A DNA stretch of 64,000 nt from Scytonema sp. UIC 10036 (GTDB taxonomy: Bacteria > Cyanobacteriota > Cyanobacteriia > Cyanobacteriales > Nostocaceae): contig NZ_WJFC01000039.1 of assembly GCF_009725235.1 (NCBI RefSeq), positions 14,446 to 78,445 of the forward strand. Reading direction: 5' to 3'. The position numbers and the translations under genes are program-made. This document shows, in pieces, positions 1 through 8,485 of this stretch. The notes under the pieces are model-generated. The model did no database searches and was not told the origin of the DNA. It saw nothing but the letters and a program-made list of their open reading frames with translations. How positions within the stretch are numbered: the first letter of the stretch is position 1; each line of letters begins with the position of its first letter.

Positions 1-648
1 GCCTACACTCACACTGCGTAACAAATCGCTTTTCGGCAACAAACCCAGTACGGGAATCGCTTGTTGTTCTAGAAAAGAGCGCATAGTCGTGTTAGCGGCT
101 GGCAGTTGTTCTGTGGGAATATCGTTAATGACAACACCAATCAAGCGATCGCCCATAAGCTGCTTGGCAGCGATTAATGGCTCAACGGAAAGTAGCGACT
201 TATAACGAGCTACTAACAGGACAGATGCATTTACAACTTCTGCTACTTGTAGCAAGGACAAATTAAACAGAGTCCCTTCTTCCAAATTTCCCGGTCCTTC
301 GAGTAACACCAAGTCGCCGAGTTGCATTTGCGAATATTGCTGTGCCAAAGTTTTTTGATAATCATTTTTATCTAACCCTTGCAGGTACTTTTGCACGGTA
401 ATTTCATCTAAGCTCAGCATGGTTGGTGCAATCCGGTTTTCCGGTAAATTAAGGCTAGTTGTAATGAATTGAACATCTTCCTCAACCAAACTGTCCGGGG
501 ATTTGTTCCAACAAGTCCCTAATGGTTTACCGTAAGCAATATCAAGCCCTTTTTGCTGAAGTTGATAAGATAAACCGAGAATTGTTGCAGATTTACCGCA
601 GTAAGGCTCTGTAGATCCAATCAACAAATATTTAGTGGACTTTGGCAC
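1..648 (-). CDS. P-loop (BioD-like) / phosphotransacetylase-family protein, C-terminus beyond window
   Basis: The frame is open from a GTG at 646-648 to the left edge of the window (216 codons), so the 3' part is missing. The protein starts V-P-K-S-T-K-Y-L-L-I-G-S-T-E and has a BioD/AAA_26-like nucleotide-binding start (GSTEPYCGKSAT, about residues 10-21) and a later LLEGPGNLEEGT segment. This matches the N-terminal half of cyanobacterial phosphotransacetylase-like proteins that carry a P-loop domain followed by a DRTGG domain; the DRTGG part would lie outside the window. GTG is chosen as start because AGGAG (656-660 read on the minus strand) sits 7 nt upstream. Catalytic activity cannot be judged from this fragment. 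Confidence 0.75.
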   Translation of the reverse strand, partial: MPKSTKYLLIGSTEPYCGKSATILGLSYQLQQKGLDIAYGKPLGTCWNKSPDSLVEEDVQFITTSLNLPENRIAPTMLSLDEITVQKYLQGLDKNDYQKTLAQQYSQMQLGDLVLLEGPGNLEEGTLFNLSLLQVAEVVNASVLLVARYKSLLSVEPLIAAKQLMGDRLIGVVINDIPTEQLPAANTTMRSFLEQQAIPVLGLLPKSDLLRSVSVG

Positions 649-946
649 GTATGCACTCCTAGTTTCAAACGTTAATTAGCTTTCAGCACTCTTGCATATG
701 CGAGTAGCGGGAACTCTACGCAAACAGCAGTCAGCTTAATTTTTGCTAAAAGCAGATGGCTAATTGCTGATGGCTTTTCACAACTTAGCTAGGTCTTTCT
801 AATTTTAGGTCTAAGTTTGCTATCTTTGATAAGTGACACTTTGCTAAAAACCTCGAAAAAAGAAGTGACGGGCTAAAAGTACTTTTTTATATTCTGGCAC
901 ATTCCCGGAGGAACTGCTTTGAATATAGGGAGCGCAGGTAAGGCTT

Positions 947-1324
947 TCAATCTTCTATACGCAGCAACTTCCGGTAGAAGGTTTGGGAAAAATCTGTCGT
1001 GCGGTGGCGTTTATAGTTTTCTAAAAGCTCGATTAAAAAAACAATAAACTCGAAGCTTGCCATCATCACTTCGTAGCTAAGTTCAGCATTACCGTCAAAC
1101 TGGACTCGACAGCGAGTTAAGTCTGAAGGCAAGGTAGCAACATTCCAAGTTGCAACAAAGGGAATATTGTCACTGCCTTCTATCTTGCGGTAACCTTCCA
1201 AAACTCCCTTTTGGTAGAGACCAATCGCAAAAGGCAAGAAATTACGCTTGTTATTACCTTGAATGTAAGGCAGGTACACACTTGCTTGTTGCTGAGCGGC
1301 GGGCTGGAGTTGATCGATAGACAT
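947..1324 (-). CDS. Conserved cyanobacterial protein, probably EbsA-like (type IV pilus/biofilm factor)
   Basis: A 125-residue soluble protein beginning MSIDQLQPAAQQQASVYLPY and ending FYRKLLRIED, with no signal peptide or clear membrane segment (one hydrophobic stretch FEFIVFLIELL near residue 95 is probably a buried helix). I recall this highly conserved cyanobacterial family as EbsA, which in Synechococcus elongatus interacts with the type IV pilus assembly machinery and is needed for biofilm self-suppression. The assignment is from memory of the family and not from a catalytic motif. It stands alone; the gene upstream runs in the same direction but 298 bp away. Confidence 0.6.
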   Translation of the reverse strand: MSIDQLQPAAQQQASVYLPYIQGNNKRNFLPFAIGLYQKGVLEGYRKIEGSDNIPFVATWNVATLPSDLTRCRVQFDGNAELSYEVMMASFEFIVFLIELLENYKRHRTTDFSQTFYRKLLRIED

Positions 1325-1421
1325 ACTCTAAATATTCCTAATGTTAAATTGACAATTGGATACATTAACTGCTCTCAATAGTATTCCCAAAAATTAGTGA
1401 CCAGTCATCACCTAACCAGTG

Positions 1422-1472
1422 ACCGACGTTCTCTCGTTCCCAGGCGGAGCCTGGGAACGAGAGAACGTCGGT
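1422..1472. repeat. Perfect 51-bp palindrome (24-bp arms, 3-nt loop)
   Basis: The two arms, beginning accgacgttctctcg and ending cgagagaacgtcggt, are exact reverse complements separated by gga. The core (cgttcccaggc / gcctgggaacg) recurs at 8011-8064 and several times at 61469-61614, so this is a member of a dispersed cyanobacterial hairpin repeat family. It lies in the 399-bp space between the EbsA-like gene and mgdA. Reading frames across it look spurious. Confidence 0.85.
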
Positions 1473-1723
1473 GGACAATGCCCAATGCCCATTTTTTGCT
1501 AAGAAATGTGACAATGTCAGGTACAATAGGTCTGCACTGGCTTTTATTGAAGCTGGGATACACTCAGGCTTATAAGCTTGTTGTGCGAACCCTATAGCTG
1601 TTGAAAAATACCACCAATCTCAAGGTAAGCTCAAAGTACGTAGAGGTTGCACATTCTGGATTTACCTGATTCCCAACTTCTATATGGGTGTAAATAAATA
1701 CTGTTGCTTAAACTAAGTTACCT

Positions 1724-3172
1724 ATGCCAGCGAATTCCTGGCCCGAAAACGATCCCTATAACGAACTCGATCCGCTTAACTCCTCTGATGATTTGAGCGG
1801 AGATTTGAGCTATTCAAACTTCTCCTTACTTACTGACCTATCAGTATCAGAAGAGTCGGCAGAAGAGACATCGCCTTCTATGTCTCTTCCATCAAGGTTT
1901 CGAGGTCGCAGACGCAAAGCTGCTCTGGTTTTGACGATAGTCTGGAGTGGTACGATCGCCCTGCATTTAGTTTCTTGGGGTACTTTGTTTGTCTTGGGAT
2001 TGACGACCATCCTAAGCATTCATACCCTAGTAGCAGTATTTGCTAGACCCAAAAAACGTTTGGAAGAAATGCAAGGGGATTGGCCTGTAGTATCTGTTTT
2101 AGTAGCAGCTAAAAATGAAGAAGCGGTCATAGACCGATTAGTCAAAAACCTGTGTAGTTTAGAATACCCAGAAGAACGTTACGAAGTTTGGATTATTGAC
2201 GATAACAGTACTGACAAAACACCTGACGTACTGGCAGCTTTAGCTCAAGAGTACGACCAACTTAAGGTTCTGCGGCGAGAACCAGATGCAGGTGGAGGTA
2301 AATCAGGAGCATTAAATCAGGTTTTACCTCTGACTAAGGGAGAAATTGTGGCGGTGTTTGATGCGGATGCCCAAGTGTCGTCAGACTTACTGGTGCGCGT
2401 CATACCTTTATTTGAAAAAGAAAATTTAGGTGCCGTACAGGTCAGAAAAGTTATTGCCAATGCCACAGAGAATTTCTGGACAAAAGGTCAAGCAGCAGAA
2501 ATGGCACTTGATGCTCACATGCAACAGCAAAGAATTGCTACAGGTGGTATTGGCGAACTGCGCGGAAACGGTCAATTTGTAAGGCGAGAAGCCCTACTGC
2601 GTTGTGGTGGTTGGAATGAGGAAACAATCACCGATGATTTAGATTTGACGTTTCGCTTGCATCTTGATGACTGGGATATTGAATGTGTTTTTAACCCAAC
2701 GGTAGAAGAAGAAGGTGTCACAAATGCGGTCGCACTTTGGCATCAGCGCAATCGGTGGGCAGAAGGTGGATACCAACGGTATTTGGATTACTGGGATCTC
2801 ATTCTCAGAAACCGTATGGGAACACGTAAAACCTGGGATTTACTGATGTATATGATACTACAGTACATATTACCTACAGCAGCAGTACCAGATATATTGA
2901 TGGCAATAGTACGTCATCGACCACCAATTTTAAGTCCTGTAACTGGCTTAACAGTAACGATGTCAATAACAGGGATGTTCGTGGGTTTAAGGCGCATACG
3001 TAAAGACAAGGAATTTAAAATTTCTACAACTCTTCTACTAATGCTTGAGACCCTACGCGGCACACTGTATATGTTCCATTGGATAGTGGTCATGAGTAGT
3101 GCCACTGCCCGCATGTCAGTACGGCCAAAGCGTTTGAAATGGGTGAAAACGGTACATCAAGGGAAGAGTTAG
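1724..3172 (+). CDS. mgdA: Beta-monoglucosyldiacylglycerol synthase (GT2 family glycosyltransferase)
   Basis: 482 residues. The N-terminal 60 residues are acidic and low-complexity; then come hydrophobic segments (about 66-108), a GT2 domain with IIDDNSTD (about 155), the metal-binding VFDADAQV (about 210), an ITDDLDLTFRL acid motif (about 302) and HQRNRWAEGGYQR (about 339), and C-terminal membrane helices. This architecture and length match cyanobacterial Sll1377/MgdA, which transfers glucose from UDP-glucose to diacylglycerol at the membrane as the first step of galactolipid synthesis. Family assignment is strong; substrate is inferred from the cyanobacterial orthologue. The stop codon is at the edge of an STRR array that separates it from the Nif3-like gene, so co-transcription is possible but not shown. 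Confidence 0.88.
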   Translation: MPANSWPENDPYNELDPLNSSDDLSGDLSYSNFSLLTDLSVSEESAEETSPSMSLPSRFRGRRRKAALVLTIVWSGTIALHLVSWGTLFVLGLTTILSIHTLVAVFARPKKRLEEMQGDWPVVSVLVAAKNEEAVIDRLVKNLCSLEYPEERYEVWIIDDNSTDKTPDVLAALAQEYDQLKVLRREPDAGGGKSGALNQVLPLTKGEIVAVFDADAQVSSDLLVRVIPLFEKENLGAVQVRKVIANATENFWTKGQAAEMALDAHMQQQRIATGGIGELRGNGQFVRREALLRCGGWNEETITDDLDLTFRLHLDDWDIECVFNPTVEEEGVTNAVALWHQRNRWAEGGYQRYLDYWDLILRNRMGTRKTWDLLMYMILQYILPTAAVPDILMAIVRHRPPILSPVTGLTVTMSITGMFVGLRRIRKDKEFKISTTLLLMLETLRGTLYMFHWIVVMSSATARMSVRPKRLKWVKTVHQGKS

Positions 3173-3285
3173 TGGTTAGTTGTTGGTTGTTAGTAGTTAG
3201 TAGTTAGTTGCAACCACCAACCACTAACCACCAACCACCAACCACTAACCACTAACCACTAACCACCAACCACCAACCACTCACT
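3169..3285. repeat. STRR array (TTAGTGG / CCACTAA heptamers), hairpin-forming
   Basis: Variants of a 7-bp unit, ttagtgg and ttagttg, run to about 3215 and are followed by complementary units ccaccaa and ccactaa to about 3285. The two halves can pair as a long imperfect hairpin. It begins at the mgdA stop and ends 6 bp before the ATG of the next gene, leaving that gene without a normal Shine-Dalgarno sequence. Confidence 0.9.
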
Positions 3286-3290
3286 AAAAA

Positions 3291-4091
3291 ATGAAAATAA
3301 CAGACTTAATAGATTGGTTTGAAGAATGGGCAAATCCAGCTTGGCAAGAAAGTTGGGATAATTGTGGTTGGCAAGTTGAGCCTGGGGTGTTGCAGGAAAG
3401 CGCACGCGTTCTTGTGTGTTTAACGCCTACTTTAGCAGTCATGCAAGAAGCACTAGCGTTACGCAATGCGGGTATCCCTGTGAATCTGATTTTTTCTCAC
3501 CATCCCTTGATTTTTAATCCACCTAAGTCCCTACGCACTGGCGATGCTGTCAGTGAAATGATACGGTTAGCATTTACTCATAATATCGGTATCTATAGCG
3601 CTCACACCAACTTCGACCAGGTTGAGGATGGGACGGCTGATGTTTTGGCTCAAATTTTAGACCTTCAGCAAGTCTCTCCTGTAGTTCCCACCCAATCCAG
3701 TTTGGGATATGGACGCGCAGGCAATCTTAACCCATCCCTCACTTTAAAGAATTTATTGACAACAATCCAATCTAAACTCACACCACCTCATCTATTAATC
3801 TCACCCACAGAAGATCTAGAGCAGGAGATTTCAAGAGTCGCTGTTTTAGGTGGTTCGGGTGCTAGTTTTATTTCAGCAGTTCTTAAAACAGGTGCTCAAG
3901 CTTACTTAACTTCTGATTGTAAGTTTCATCAATTCCAAGAAAGTCGCGATCGCAATCTCATTTTAATTGATGCTGGACATTACGCAACAGAACGCCCCGC
4001 GTGCGATCGCTTAGTCCAAAAGTTACAATTCTTAAACTTAGACTGGGTGCAGTTAAGCCATAAAGATGAGGATTTCCGATTATTTCTGTGA
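3291..4091 (+). CDS. Nif3-like dinuclear metal centre hexameric protein
   Basis: 266 residues beginning MKITDLIDWFEEWANPAWQE. Metal-ligand motifs typical of the Nif3/YbgI/GTP cyclohydrolase I type 2-like family are visible: NCGWQVEPG (about residue 24), FSHHPLIF (about 68), YSAHTNFDQ (about 102) and a C-terminal DAGHYATE. Members form hexamers or trimers of dimers with a two-metal site; the cellular substrate is not settled. Length is normal for the short form that lacks the inserted PII-like domain. The start ATG directly follows the STRR array, so translation may depend on read-through from mgdA or on a leaderless-like context. Confidence 0.88.
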   Translation: MKITDLIDWFEEWANPAWQESWDNCGWQVEPGVLQESARVLVCLTPTLAVMQEALALRNAGIPVNLIFSHHPLIFNPPKSLRTGDAVSEMIRLAFTHNIGIYSAHTNFDQVEDGTADVLAQILDLQQVSPVVPTQSSLGYGRAGNLNPSLTLKNLLTTIQSKLTPPHLLISPTEDLEQEISRVAVLGGSGASFISAVLKTGAQAYLTSDCKFHQFQESRDRNLILIDAGHYATERPACDRLVQKLQFLNLDWVQLSHKDEDFRLFL

Positions 4092-4587
4092 TACATACCA
4101 TATACCAATTTAATATGAAGTTGCACATTATTTTTACCCCTCCTAACCTCCCCTTATAAAGGGGAGGAAAATAAATTTCCTGTTTCCCCCCTGCGCCAGA
4201 GCAGCCTCAACCTAACGTTTTAAGGTGGATGTGGTAGTAGGTTGGGTAAACCCGTGTGGAAACCCGATATTTACAGACATTTGTTGTGGCACTCTAGTGA
4301 CATAAAAACAGCTTTTAACAGTAAAAGCTCATATGGAGTAGTATAAATAAATAATTAAAAAAACAGAAATATTACGGTGTACAAGGGTAGGGTTGGTATT
4401 GTTTGTTTATAGCAATCGCAATAAAATGTGGTATTATGAGTATAAAGAAAATATGAAGTTAGTGTGACTAAAGTCACAAAAAAAACTTATAAAAAATCAC
4501 CAAGATATGTAGATCTGCATCAAACCGAAGGAAATTGAAAAAAGCCACACTGGAGGCAAGAACTCACCAACATCTACTCCAAATCAC
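4092..4587. other. Intergenic region, 496 bp, repeats and probable promoter of the next small gene
   Basis: It holds a short hairpin (cctccccttat...aaggggagg, about 4146-4167) related to the G-rich repeats near 35900 and 59800, and a piece of the GTAGGTTGGG repeat family at about 4240-4265. The segment 4300-4560 is AT-rich with no credible frame and probably carries the promoter of the 73-aa gene; I could not fix a -10/-35 pair. Confidence 0.5.
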
Positions 4588-4809
4588 ATGATCCGCACAC
4601 TCGTTGAATCTGCTTTCCAGACCGGATGCCTCAGCGTTGAATCTGAAGGTCTTCTTTACCAGGTGCTAACAACAAGAAGTTATCAATCAAAAGATTTGAT
4701 AGCCCTATCAGCCTTGTATGACGCAATTCGCGTTGGTCGGATTAAACGAGAATCATCTTCAAACAAAGCTATGCCGTTAGAGTTTCTCTTGTATAATGCA
4801 ATCGGCTAA
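4588..4809 (+). CDS. Conserved-looking small hypothetical protein (73 aa)
   Basis: MIRTLVESAFQTGCLSVESE is followed by a compact helical, slightly basic protein ending LEFLLYNAIG. There are no membrane segments or catalytic motifs. The composition and the long dedicated upstream region suggest a real gene, and similar small proteins of about 70 residues with an LIALSALYDAI core are, as I recall, common in filamentous cyanobacteria. The function is unknown. Confidence 0.6.
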   Translation: MIRTLVESAFQTGCLSVESEGLLYQVLTTRSYQSKDLIALSALYDAIRVGRIKRESSSNKAMPLEFLLYNAIG

Positions 4810-4950
4810 CATTGCCTGAAAGATGAGTTGGTGCAGAATTGTTGAGAATAGGAAACATAATTAGATTGGGAAGCAAGTAAAAAAAAAGAACTCTTCAAGG
4901 TGTTGTTTCTAAAAAGGCGTGAAGGTCACGAGAGAATAAGCTAAGATCAA

Positions 4951-5139
4951 GTGTATAGGGGTAAAAGTAAAGCAAAGTCCCTAGAGTTACTAAGGATGCC
5001 AATGACTACAAGTAGGCAACTAAAGCAACCGCAATTACCTTTTGTTGTGGAGTATATTTTATTACATAATGGTAAACAGGGCTCGCCGGAGTCTTTTAAC
5101 CTGTTCGAGGTATATCCGGAATTATGCGACTTCACTTGA
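4951..5139 (+). CDS. Possible small hypothetical protein
   Basis: A GTG at 4951 opens a 62-codon frame; an in-frame ATG (MPMTTSRQLKQPQLPFVVEY) lies at 4996 after taagg and may be the true start, giving 47 residues. The product is soluble and has no recognisable domain. The opposite strand has a frame of the same length over the same bases, so support is weak. Confidence 0.25.
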   Translation: MYRGKSKAKSLELLRMPMTTSRQLKQPQLPFVVEYILLHNGKQGSPESFNLFEVYPELCDFT

Positions 5140-5204
5140 AGTAAGCATTCTTTGAATCACCCCGACCAGGATTGAGTTTAGCTGGTACAGTCACAGCAAA
5201 CTTT

Positions 5205-5336
5205 ATGACCCAGAAAGCCCACATAGCTAAAAAACTACAAATCATTCTTTGGCTGGGGTCAGGACAGGCACCTCAATTGGGAACGTTGTACGAACCTAAA
5301 CAAGGTGTCACATACTCGGGAAAACCCAAATGTTGA
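5205..5336 (+). CDS. Possible very small protein (43 aa)
   Basis: MTQKAHIAKKLQIILWLGSG starts an open frame ending at TGA 5334-5336. The same frame is open back to about 5140, so a TTG start at 5172 would also work. Codon usage looks coding-like, and it is followed 36 bp later by the DUF6679-like gene on the same strand. There is no family match from memory. Confidence 0.25.
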   Translation: MTQKAHIAKKLQIILWLGSGQAPQLGTLYEPKQGVTYSGKPKC

Positions 5337-5372
5337 CAGATTTAACTAGATTTAAAAAGGCAGAAGCAATAG

Positions 5373-5684
5373 ATGCTACACCGCAAGATTTATCAGCTTT
5401 GTTGCGATGGGCGGGAGGTATGCGTGTTCTTGCGGGACCAGCAACGCTGGATTGAACGCGCCCGTATCATCGATATTGAGGGAGATTTAGTCACTCTTCG
5501 TTACGAAACAGAAGAAGAAGACGAGATCTGCTCTTGGGAAGAAATGGTTCGCCTTGAAAGCATTGGTGCTGTAACTCAAAAACTAGCATCAGTTCCCCGT
5601 GGCAATGTCGAACCTCTTCTAACAGAAGATTGTCCAGAAGCAGAACGCATCCGCAATCGCTTTACTGATTCAAATCCAGAATAG
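5373..5684 (+). CDS. DUF6679-like conserved cyanobacterial protein
   Basis: 103 residues, MLHRKIYQLCCDGREVCVFL onwards, with a small beta-barrel-like core (RARIIDIEGDLVTLRYETEE) and an acidic segment EEEDEICSWEEMV. It reads like a Tudor/SH3-type fold in which a bulky loop senses or binds a partner, but this is inference. I recall a strictly cyanobacterial family of this length annotated DUF6679. The C-terminal 20 residues are probably disordered. The stop codon runs straight into an STRR array. Confidence 0.7.
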   Translation: MLHRKIYQLCCDGREVCVFLRDQQRWIERARIIDIEGDLVTLRYETEEEDEICSWEEMVRLESIGAVTQKLASVPRGNVEPLLTEDCPEAERIRNRFTDSNPE

Positions 5685-5761
5685 CTAATGGCTAATAGCT
5701 AATGGCTAATGGTTAATGGGTTCTTAACAATTAGCAATTAGCAATTAGCAATTAGCAATTA
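5683..5761. repeat. STRR hairpin array (GCTAATG / CAATTAG)
   Basis: Direct units gctaatg (5685-5722) are followed after a short spacer by complementary units caattag (5731-5760). It occupies the whole gap between two convergent genes and could serve as a bidirectional terminator-like hairpin. Its end overlaps the stop codon of the minus-strand hydrolase gene. Confidence 0.9.
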
Positions 5762-7423
5762 ACTATCATTATTTCTTTCAAAGGCAGGGCAGTAACCTTC
5801 AAGAGTTACCTTGAAGTTGTATAACGGGGACGAGGGGTTCCAACACCTCTGTCCCCTTTGATGTCGGCACGTACCGCAGCAGTTTACATCAGACCATGCA
5901 GGACGATCGCTGTTTTGATTGAGAAGTTCTCTTTGTGTTAGCCCTCGCAACACAAGTTCTTCTCCTTGCCAACGGGCTTCGATTAAACCCGTATCGGCAA
6001 ATTGTCGCCAACGGGGATCGGCGGCGATCGCATCGGGAAGGGTTATGGTAACTACAGATGCTAATTCGGATAGTTCGCCTTCATAATTGGTTTCTGGCGG
6101 TGCTGGCTGTAAAAAAGTTTCGCCAATCGGTAGTTCTACTAAAATCCTGGCGTTCGGCGAATGGAGATGGTATCGATTTTGCAACTCTTCTAAACTGGTC
6201 AAATCGGCTAGGTATGCTGAGGAACCGTGGATAAAAATAACGTGCTGGGGTCGCAAATTGTGAATGAGTTGGGTAGTTCCCGGACCGTCACTGTGTTGGG
6301 CAAGGAGGTAAGTTTCTATATTGGTGATTTCGGCGAATCTGTTATCGATTTTTATATTTGTTTTTTCAGGAAATAAAGTTAACCAAGGACCAGTTCCAGG
6401 AAGGCAGTATTCATTTAAATCGGCATCAGCGTCAGTCAGGATAATACAGGGCGAGTGACTGATATGAGAACGCTGTTCTAAGTGCAAGCGCCGCACGCGA
6501 GGACGTATTCGTTCATCCCAAAAGAGGGGTTGATGGCGAGCAAAGTTTTGGACTGAGGTGGGAAAATGGGGTAGAAGTTCCAGGTAAGCATCACATCCAA
6601 GCGCAACAGTTCCATCAACCCAAATATCTAAATCCCGTCCTGTAAAATGGTGATGGCTCCGTAAAAGCATGAGTAATTCTTGACCTAAGCCCAAAGTAGA
6701 TGTAGGTAAAATCACGGAATGACGATCTGCGATCGCTCGATTGATTCTTTCCGCTAGCTGGTTCTCTTGACTGCGGCGGTGAGGATGGCGGGAGGTACCG
6801 TAACTTCCCTCAACAATCAGAACATCCAATTCTAAGCCCCGCAATTCCTCCAAACGCAAACCTTCCACCAATCGGGAGTTAGATAGGAAAAAATCTCCCG
6901 TGTACAGTAGTTTGTAGGAGCGCTCTGCACTCGTGTACGTAAGCAAAATTGCTACAGCCCCAGGAAGATGACCGGCGGGAAACAATTCTGCGACCAAACC
7001 ATCTTTAAATTCCACTGGTGAGCGTAGGGGTAATGCCTGACAAAAAGATGGGGTATCCTCAAAATCTTGATCTAGCCAACTTAGGGGTAGTAATTTACTG
7101 GTGACTTCGCTAGCGTATATCGGTAAAAGTGGAAATGCTTTATGAAGTGCCAACAACCCTCTAGTATGATCTGGATGGGCGTGACTGACGAGAACTAAAT
7201 CTGCTGGTAGAGGCGTACTACCCCGACGTGCTGACTTTTTCAACGATTTTGCTAGGGGAGAGATATCCGTCAAGCCACAATCTAGCAGAATGCGGTGGGG
7301 TCCCATTCGCACCAACAAGCAAACCCCTTCATTATCATGATGGACGCCATAAGATAAACATTCTAACTCACTAGCAGTACCCTTTGTATCAACCCCAGAG
7401 GATAGTGATAGGCGATCGCTCAT
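5759..7423 (-). CDS. MBL-fold metallo-hydrolase of beta-CASP type with C-terminal Cys-rich tail
   Basis: 554 residues. The N-terminal metallo-beta-lactamase domain has the zinc motif SHAHPDHTRG (H81, H83, D85, H86), GHLPGA (about 170) and LLYTGDF (about 190). The following region (LDVLIVEGSYGTSRHPHR, ILPTSTLGLGQELLMLL and later VIFIHGSSAY) has the order of the beta-CASP nucleases such as CPSF73 and RNase J, so an RNA or DNA nuclease role is plausible. Residues about 510-550 carry six cysteines (CCGTCRHQRGQRCWNP...EGYCPAF), resembling a small zinc-binding tail seen in cyanobacterial homologues. The stop overlaps an STRR array. The substrate is unknown. Confidence 0.8.
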   Translation of the reverse strand: MSDRLSLSSGVDTKGTASELECLSYGVHHDNEGVCLLVRMGPHRILLDCGLTDISPLAKSLKKSARRGSTPLPADLVLVSHAHPDHTRGLLALHKAFPLLPIYASEVTSKLLPLSWLDQDFEDTPSFCQALPLRSPVEFKDGLVAELFPAGHLPGAVAILLTYTSAERSYKLLYTGDFFLSNSRLVEGLRLEELRGLELDVLIVEGSYGTSRHPHRRSQENQLAERINRAIADRHSVILPTSTLGLGQELLMLLRSHHHFTGRDLDIWVDGTVALGCDAYLELLPHFPTSVQNFARHQPLFWDERIRPRVRRLHLEQRSHISHSPCIILTDADADLNEYCLPGTGPWLTLFPEKTNIKIDNRFAEITNIETYLLAQHSDGPGTTQLIHNLRPQHVIFIHGSSAYLADLTSLEELQNRYHLHSPNARILVELPIGETFLQPAPPETNYEGELSELASVVTITLPDAIAADPRWRQFADTGLIEARWQGEELVLRGLTQRELLNQNSDRPAWSDVNCCGTCRHQRGQRCWNPSSPLYNFKVTLEGYCPAFERNNDS

Positions 7424-7689
7424 TTTTGCCTCCCCTCTAATTTCATGTTTTTAGCCAATCGCCAAAAGCCAACTTTGTAGGGGAAGACACTTGCATACTT
7501 TAATAACCAGAGTTTGGTAGAGTATTCGTCCGAGACAGAAACTGTGGAAGGTAAACCCATCCACAGAGAGTCCCTTGCAAGCTCAGTTAGACATCCCCAT
7601 TCCATTGAAATCATGGCTTTTACTCGCCTATAGAGTCTATACCAAACTTGCCCTGGGTTCAAAAAAAGTCGGTAATGAAACTTAATCAA
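7420..7689 (-). CDS. Doubtful small ORF overlapping the hydrolase start
   Basis: An 89-codon frame whose stop overlaps the hydrolase ATG in an ATGA arrangement. The protein (MIKFHYRLFLNPGQVWYRLY onward) is rich in Trp and Tyr and has no recognised domain. The overlap suggests coupling, but composition is atypical for a conserved protein; it may simply be the leader region of the hydrolase gene. Confidence 0.2.
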   Translation of the reverse strand: MIKFHYRLFLNPGQVWYRLYRRVKAMISMEWGCLTELARDSLWMGLPSTVSVSDEYSTKLWLLKYASVFPYKVGFWRLAKNMKLEGRQK

Positions 7690-7764
7690 ATTTTAAGCTT
7701 ATGACGGTGGGCGATAAGCTGCGCTTAACGGCTTAAGCCGTATCGCATCAAGACGATTCAAGGA

Positions 7765-7887
7765 TTAATGAGCAGAACCATTGCCATGATAGTTATCTGA
7801 GTCATAGAATCCGTTCTTCGTGCCAAAAATCAAGCACGAAATTGTGAAAACGACTGTTAAAGCAACTAAAATCAGCTTGACATCCAT
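7765..7887 (-). CDS. 40-aa single-span membrane protein, probably NDH-1 subunit NdhP
   Basis: ATG at 7885-7887 to TAA at 7765-7767 encodes MDVKLILVALTVVFTISCLI followed by FGTKNGFYDSDNYHGNGSAH: one N-terminal transmembrane helix and a short polar tail. A GAGG sequence lies 12 nt upstream. Length, topology and the FGTKNGFYD tail fit the small NDH-1 subunit NdhP (Synechocystis Sml0013 type) as I remember it; NdhP stabilises the NDH-1L complex of cyclic electron flow in thylakoids. The identification is from memory and uncertain, but the gene itself looks real. Confidence 0.55.
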   Translation of the reverse strand: MDVKLILVALTVVFTISCLIFGTKNGFYDSDNYHGNGSAH

Positions 7888-8010
7888 ATGTTTGTTAACC
7901 TCTACTCTAAAGACTTTCTGATTTTAATAGTAGCGATTCCCGCTTTTAGAGAAATCCCCTGAAAGTCTTTACTATGTTAGGGAAAATTCAGCAATAAGTA
8001 AATCTACTCC

Positions 8011-8064
8011 CCAGCTTGTTCCCAGGCTCTGTCTGGGAATGCCTGACACGAGGTTCCGCCTCCC
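8011..8064. repeat. Dispersed hairpin repeat (TTCCCAGGC...GTCTGGGAA family)
   Basis: An imperfect inverted repeat ttcccaggctctgtctggga is followed by acgaggttccgcctcc. The same sequence elements make up the large repeat cluster at 61469-61614 and the palindrome at 1422-1472. It lies in the intergenic region 7888-8185, in which I see nothing else. Confidence 0.7.
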
Positions 8065-8185
8065 GTACACAATATACCATGCAAAGCCATCGCACTCATT
8101 TGGAAGCCAGACCCCTTGCATCTGACAACTGGGTTAAATTTGGTAATACATCAGGTTACAGTTGATATTACTAATGTAGTTGAAA

Positions 8186-8407
8186 TTACTCACAATACAA
8201 ATTTTCATAAGCAAGATAATCTTGAATGCTTTGCATCATACTATCTACTTTTTTTTCTCCGTACCAATAGATTAGTAAAGATAGTCCAAATGCAACAGTG
8301 ATAATAAGTGCTGTCTTACTCGTTTGACTTTCGGCTTTTTCTAGAACTGCTGCTAAAACAAGTAAGACAAAAGATAAAAAGAATATCAAGCTAAAGATTG
8401 TAGCCAT
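8186..8407 (-). CDS. Hypothetical two-span membrane protein
   Basis: 73 residues, MATIFSLIFFLSFVLLVLAA then a short polar loop (EKAESQTSK) and a second helix (TALIITVAFGLSLLIYWY), ending in a charged tail DSMMQSIQDYLAYENLYCE. Both helices and the loop are clear. I do not recognise the family and no neighbour suggests a function. Confidence 0.55.
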   Translation of the reverse strand: MATIFSLIFFLSFVLLVLAAVLEKAESQTSKTALIITVAFGLSLLIYWYGEKKVDSMMQSIQDYLAYENLYCE

Positions 8408-8485
8408 ATGCTCACCCTGTAAGCTTCAAAACTATGGGAAAATTATTCTAAGGTAAGCTACTAAAGCTATTTTTAGGTAAATAGA

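Noticed and set aside
1397..1597. 66-codon frame across the palindrome
   Set aside because: Half of it is the hairpin, giving an artificial RRSLVPRRSLGTRERR sequence.
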